A stretch of 43,702 nt of DNA from Cloacimonetes bacterium UBA3541 (GTDB lineage: Bacteria; Cloacimonadota; Cloacimonadia; Cloacimonadales; Cloacimonadaceae): positions 1 to 43,702 of the forward strand of contig DFOM01000048.1 in assembly GCA_002376725.1 (NCBI GenBank), in the 5' to 3' direction. The translations under genes and the position numbers were made by a program. This document shows positions 39,788 through 43,702 of the stretch, one piece after another. The first letter of the stretch is position 1. Each line of letters opens with the position of its first letter. The notes below the pieces were generated by a model. The model was given only the letters and a program-made list of their open reading frames with translations. It was not told the origin of the DNA and did not search any database.

Positions 39788-41218
39788 ATGAATTATAACC
39801 TACTTTTTGTCTGGACAAAGGAATTTCCGATTGAAGGAAAGGTAGTGGAAAGTGTGTTTTCCGGTGATAAGGCTATACGCATCCATTTCAAAAATAATTC
39901 CGATCTCTGGTTAATTGTTTCTAATTATGATGCCTATCCTTTTCTTTCAACATCTCCTATTTCTACCTCTAATGAGATACCTATCTGGAATCAATTAACA
40001 CATTCCATATTAACAAAAATTAGTTTGGATGCGCAAGATCGTATTATGCGGTTTGTTTTTTCGCAAAGAGATATTTTCCAGCAGGAAAAAATTTATCTTA
40101 TTATAGCTGAATTTATTCCTCCCCAACCAAATGTCATTTTAGCTGAACAAAATGAAGAGCTTATTATTGTTGATGCTTTAAAAAAATATTCTTATAAAGA
40201 CAATCCTCAAAGACAGATACTGCCTAAATTACCCTATCAACCGCCAAAAACATCGTTTATACCTAACGATGACGAAATTACTTTACCCCTAACTTTAAAA
40301 CCCTTACAGGATAAAGAACCAATTCTGTGTAATTCGGTTAACGAGTATCTGAAAAACCATTTTCTCTATATTTTATCAGTTAAGGAAGAGCAGGAGCGTA
40401 GAAAAGCCATAATTTCCTATTGGGAAAAAGAATTAAAGAAAGCTCAGCAAAAACTGATTAAACAAATGGAGGAACAAAATCAAGCGGAAAAAGATGAATA
40501 CTGGAGAATCTGTGCTGAAATCATAAAAGTCAACCTACACAATATTCAGAAAGGACAAAAAGTCCTGAAGACAATCAATTATTTTGACCCTGAACTATCC
40601 ACTATAGAAATAGAACTTTTTCCGGATAAATCACCTCAAGAAAATATGCAATATTACCTCAAAAAATATAAGAAAGCCAGAAGAGGAAAGGAAAAAATAG
40701 AACAGAATGTTGCGGAAACTAAGAAGAAAATAAAGCAACTGGAAAATATTGTCCAGAAAGCGAGAATTGGCGAACTGGATGATTTACCTCAAAAAGAAAA
40801 GTTCCCTCAATTATCGCGTAAACTGGAAATAGCAGAAAAACTGCTTCGTCTGCGGATTGACAATCGTTTTGAGATTGTGATAGGAAGAAAAGCTAGTGAA
40901 AATGATTTTATTGTCACTCAATTAGCTCGACCTTATGATTGGTGGTTTCACTCTAGGCTTTATCACGGTTCACATATTCTATTAAGATGTCTGCAAAAGA
41001 CCAATCCTCCAGAAGAACTAATCAAGATTTGTTGTTGTCTTGCTGCCTGGTATAGTAAGGCTCGGTTTTCCCAGAATGTTCCTGTGGATTACACTCAGAT
41101 TCGTTATGTGCGAAAACCTCATAAGAGTAAATCAGGGTTTGTGACCTATACTAATCATAAAACTGCTTTTGTGCAACCCAGGGATTTAAGAACAGTCAAA
41201 AAGGAACTAAATCTGTGA
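39788..41218 (+). CDS. RqcH/NFACT-family ribosome quality-control protein
   Basis: A 476-aa protein. The NFACT-N domain (about 1-190) holds LDAQDRIMRFVF with Asp84-Arg85 at the position of the Asp-Arg pair needed by RqcH for tailing. A long coiled coil spans about 195-345, and the NFACT-R domain (about 355-476) has DWWFHSRLYHGSHILLR (384-400) and CCLAAWYSKARFSQNVPVDY. RqcH binds split 50S subunits with stalled peptide and adds C-terminal alanine tails. It is about 100 residues shorter than Bacillus RqcH, mainly at the N-terminus and helical regions. The start has no strong ribosome-binding site. It overlaps recO by 4 nt. Confidence 0.85.
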   Translation: MNYNLLFVWTKEFPIEGKVVESVFSGDKAIRIHFKNNSDLWLIVSNYDAYPFLSTSPISTSNEIPIWNQLTHSILTKISLDAQDRIMRFVFSQRDIFQQEKIYLIIAEFIPPQPNVILAEQNEELIIVDALKKYSYKDNPQRQILPKLPYQPPKTSFIPNDDEITLPLTLKPLQDKEPILCNSVNEYLKNHFLYILSVKEEQERRKAIISYWEKELKKAQQKLIKQMEEQNQAEKDEYWRICAEIIKVNLHNIQKGQKVLKTINYFDPELSTIEIELFPDKSPQENMQYYLKKYKKARRGKEKIEQNVAETKKKIKQLENIVQKARIGELDDLPQKEKFPQLSRKLEIAEKLLRLRIDNRFEIVIGRKASENDFIVTQLARPYDWWFHSRLYHGSHILLRCLQKTNPPEELIKICCCLAAWYSKARFSQNVPVDYTQIRYVRKPHKSKSGFVTYTNHKTAFVQPRDLRTVKKELNL

Positions 41219-41973
41219 AAGCTAAAATTAGAGACCAAGGAATTCTGTTCAAAACTATCAAGTATCGTGAAAGCAGCCTCATACTTAGAGTCTTTCTAAA
41301 ATCTCAAGGTCTGGTTTCTATCCTGGCTAAAGGTATACGAAAAAAACCAGAAAATAACCTGCTTAATACTCTTTATACCTATGATTTTACTATTTATGAA
41401 CCCCAGGAAACAGGCTTATATCTTTTAAGTGAATTTACTCTATTGAAAGAATATAATATTTTTTCTAATTTACCAACCTGGACAGCTGCCGAATGTGCCG
41501 CAGAACTTTATACTCAAATAATTATTCCTTTAGAAGAAAATACCGCTTATTATGATTTACTTCAGCTTTATCTGGATTATCTAAAAAAAAGAGGCGATAA
41601 TGCTATTCTGCTCTGGTGGCGTTTCTTATTAAGAATATTTATAAAGCTGGGTATAGCTTTTCCTCTGGATTCCTGTGCTAATTGTAAGAAGAAAAATGTG
41701 CAGATGGCAGCCTGGAAAAAAGGGACGGGAAAATTAATTTGTGTCTCTTGCCTGAATGAAGCTGATTCTCCTAAATATTATGAAATTCTTTCTTCTCGTG
41801 CATCGCAGATTCTACATCTGCTACCTCAAATTGGTGATTATTTAGATAAGATTCATCCAGATAGTCAAAGCGTGGAACAACTCAATCATCTTTTTTCAGA
41901 CCATTATGCCAATCATTTCCGAAAACCCCTAAAACTCCGAAGTCTGGAAGTCTTAAGCCAGTTTTATCTGTAA
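41215..41973 (+). CDS. recO: DNA repair protein RecO
   Basis: A 252-aa RecO, which works with RecR and RecF to load RecA on gapped DNA. The N-terminal OB-fold begins with DQGILFKTIKYRESSLILRV (about 7-26) followed by GLVSILAKGIRKKP (about 32-45). A helical domain follows, and a zinc site CANCKKK...CVSCL (two CxxC pairs, about 159-180) is at the usual place. The C-terminus FRKPLKLRSLEVL is also conserved. The start is a GTG within the GTGA overlap with the RqcH gene. Confidence 0.92.
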   Translation: MKAKIRDQGILFKTIKYRESSLILRVFLKSQGLVSILAKGIRKKPENNLLNTLYTYDFTIYEPQETGLYLLSEFTLLKEYNIFSNLPTWTAAECAAELYTQIIIPLEENTAYYDLLQLYLDYLKKRGDNAILLWWRFLLRIFIKLGIAFPLDSCANCKKKNVQMAAWKKGTGKLICVSCLNEADSPKYYEILSSRASQILHLLPQIGDYLDKIHPDSQSVEQLNHLFSDHYANHFRKPLKLRSLEVLSQFYL

Positions 41974-42780
41974 AATTTTAAAATTTAAAAAAATTGCCTA
42001 TACGAATAGAAAATTGGATTGATAATAATATTATAAAAAATCACTGACTCTCAAATTTCCCTCTTTTGAGGGGTTATCTCATAGGGACTATGTATTCAAT
42101 TATTCTTATAGAGTTAAGTAATGATTATATAAGGATTTCAATATCATTATTGCATAGGTGGGTTTCGTAGGAAGGAGTGTTTTTACTTTCTCTTTCACAT
42201 AATTTTAGAATAAGCATTGCATTTTTTGAAATTATAAAAAATATCCCTATAAAATCTGATCCCAATTCTAAAATTCATAACAATTCCCTACTTTTTATAT
42301 AGACTTCGTTGAAAGGTAGAAGAGGTATATCAGCATCTGTAACAGAAATATGGTTTGGAAAAATCCAGCTCAATTCTTAGGTCTGTTTGAAGAATATGAA
42401 TCAACTATTTCAGCTGGCTATGTGTTTCGTCTATTAACTGAAGAGATATACGAATATCTTTCTTTTAGTATTTCCCCATATAATGTCCTAGAGTAAACTT
42501 TCAGATAAAAAGCTTAAGGGTTTTTTCTATTATAAGTTGTCTAAACTAATTAAAGAATGTTTTACTTCATTTGTAAGACGACGAAAAAATCCTTAAGAAA
42601 CTCTCTGGTGCGAATCTCAACAATTAACTATACCTTTTGCCTAAAAAACGGGGGGATGCTTTCTAAATAATATTTTCCCTTGACAACCCATTAAATAATA
42701 AATACTTGAATCCATTATTATCTTATAAAATCGTTAGATAAATTATTAATAGAATAACTAAGATATTTAAAAGGATAAAA
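41974..42780. other. Long AT-rich intergenic region, no convincing gene
   Basis: This 807-bp stretch separates recO from the methyltransferase. It holds AT-rich inverted repeats directly after recO, a small stem CCCTC/GAGGG near 42059-42073, and one 48-codon ORF at 42350-42496 without a ribosome-binding site (MVWKNPAQFLGLFEEYES start) that I do not annotate as a gene. No RNA gene or IS end is recognised. Confidence 0.5.
42680..42708 (+). promoter_or_regulatory. Candidate promoter for the methyltransferase gene
   Basis: A perfect TTGACA (42680-42685) is followed after 17 bp by TACTTG (42703-42708), a weak -10 box. The ATG is 72 nt further on. The -35 match is good, the -10 is not. Confidence 0.35.
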
Positions 42781-43702
42781 ATGAGACAAATACTTGAGAG
42801 AGCATCTAAAAATATGGATGGGGATTTTTATTCAGCAAATGAAATAATTCATTATTTTAAAGAAAAGAAAATTGATAAAGATTGGTCTTTGTGTGAAATA
42901 CCAAGGGCTGAAACAAGTAAATGGACACATAATTACCACCGTTATCCTGCAAAGTTTATACCTCAATTAGTTGAAAAATTGATGGATGAATATATAATGA
43001 ATGTAAATTCACATATAAATGACCCTTTTATGGGATGTGGGACGACGATTGTAAGTGCATTATCCAGAGGATATAAAGCAAGCGGTACAGATATTAATCA
43101 TATAGCATACCTTATAACAAAAGTAAAATCTACACCAATAGAACCAAACCTTCTTAAATCAAAAGTTAATCAATTTTTAAAAAAATTATCCTTTTTAGGA
43201 GATAATCAAATTTCCATCTTTAATCCTAATATTGAACCTTTAATACCTTCAAAACATAGGGACAGAATTGATTATTGGTTCACAGAAGACAATAAATATG
43301 AGTTAGGAGTAATTTTAAGAGCAATATATAATGAAGAAAATATTAATATTAGAGACTTTTATTTGGTTGCTTTCAGCCACATTTTAAAAAATTGTTCATT
43401 ATGGTTACAAAGTAGTACTAAACCTACTCGTGACTTAAATAAAAAACCATCTCGTCCTTATTTAGTTCTAAAAAAACATTTAATGAAAATGCTAAAAGGG
43501 AATGAAGATTTCTATAATTTTATACCTGATAAGCTTAAAATTAATTTAAATAAATATTTAAATATAGCTTTACAAGACGCAAGAAAACAATCGGTTGATG
43601 ATGAAACTGTTGATTTAATCATAACTTCAAGTCCTTATGTAACAAGTTATGAATATGCTGACTTACATCAATTATCAGATATATGGTTATATTTTACTGA
43701 AG
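42781..43702 (+). CDS. DNA methyltransferase (N4-cytosine/N6-adenine type), cut by the window end
   Basis: The reading frame is open from ATG 42781 (AAGGATAAAA upstream) to the window end, so at least 307 codons. HNYHRYPAKFIPQLVEKL (about 57-74) is followed by NDPFMGCGTTIVSALSRGYK (about 81-100), the SAM-binding motif I. Near the end DLIITSSPYVTSYEYADLHQ holds the catalytic motif IV as SSPY where the family normally has SPPY. Motif I precedes motif IV. It probably methylates DNA as a restriction-modification or orphan enzyme; no restriction gene is in the window. It is much more AT-rich in codon choice (many AAA, ATA, TTA) than recO, suggesting acquisition by transfer. Confidence 0.85.
   Translation, partial: MRQILERASKNMDGDFYSANEIIHYFKEKKIDKDWSLCEIPRAETSKWTHNYHRYPAKFIPQLVEKLMDEYIMNVNSHINDPFMGCGTTIVSALSRGYKASGTDINHIAYLITKVKSTPIEPNLLKSKVNQFLKKLSFLGDNQISIFNPNIEPLIPSKHRDRIDYWFTEDNKYELGVILRAIYNEENINIRDFYLVAFSHILKNCSLWLQSSTKPTRDLNKKPSRPYLVLKKHLMKMLKGNEDFYNFIPDKLKINLNKYLNIALQDARKQSVDDETVDLIITSSPYVTSYEYADLHQLSDIWLYFTE

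Noticed and set aside
42350..42496. 48-codon plus-strand ORF (MVWKNPAQFLGLFEEYES start)
   Set aside because: Its residue pattern is protein-like, but there is no ribosome-binding site, no neighbour support and no family I recognise. It could be a gene remnant.

Overview
The window looks like a chromosome segment from an AT-rich, Gram-negative-type (diderm) bacterium. I infer a member of Cloacimonadota (WWE1, the Candidatus Cloacimonas group). The evidence is indirect: exported proteins end in the 'YPNPFNP...GLYFYRL' type of C-terminal sorting domain, PorV-like barrels and a TonB/ExbB/ExbD system are present, an LpxH-like enzyme suggests lipid A, and exported proteins carry DxDxDG-rich inserts. 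No rRNA or other direct taxonomic marker is present.

Layout. (1) 1-4790 is accessory-looking. It holds AT-rich repeats, three 20-bp iteron-like repeats, a primase-like VirE-N/PriCT-2/DUF3987 gene on the minus strand, a flavin reductase, and an unrecognised pair of small plus-strand genes (150 and 58 aa). (2) 4789-6560 encodes a BtuF-like lipoprotein and a BtuC-like permease with no ATPase beside them, followed by a three-copy hairpin repeat. (3) 18680-6840 (minus) is one tight operon: TonB-dependent receptor, ExbB, two ExbD, TonB, a large exported protein, a PorV-like barrel and an exported protein with a C-terminal sorting domain. (4) 25842-18900 (minus) is a mixed housekeeping run: PTS EIIA, a PorV-like barrel, glyS (without glyQ), an aminotransferase, a small membrane protein, a PfkB kinase and purM. 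(5) 26293-33332 (plus) is a dense run: ribH, nusB, a family 2 glycosyltransferase, a radical SAM protein, a membrane protein with a phosphatase-like cytoplasmic half and a propeller-like outer half, a DUF4159 protein, an LpxH-like phosphoesterase, a cyclophilin and a PNPOx-like protein, closed by a terminator. (6) 33485-38781 (plus) holds a 58-aa zinc-ribbon protein, then rsmA, an outer-membrane protein, tadA, tRNA-Ser(CGA) and three transporter genes, all overlapping or abutting. (7) The end holds a coiled-coil envelope protein (minus), an RqcH/NFACT protein, recO, about 800 bp of AT-rich DNA with no convincing gene, and the start of a DNA methyltransferase cut by the window edge.

The most unusual signal is at 36827-38781. 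Two short overlapping genes each hold a complementary part of an ABC ATPase: one has the LSGGQ signature and no Walker A, the other has Walker A, Walker B and the H-switch and no signature. They are followed by one protein that appears to join an EcfT-like half to an ECF substrate-binding (S) half. I read this as a compact ECF vitamin/metal transporter with a split ATPase and a fused T-S membrane subunit. Its first gene starts 7 nt after the CCA end of tRNA-Ser, and that tRNA starts directly after the tadA stop codon.
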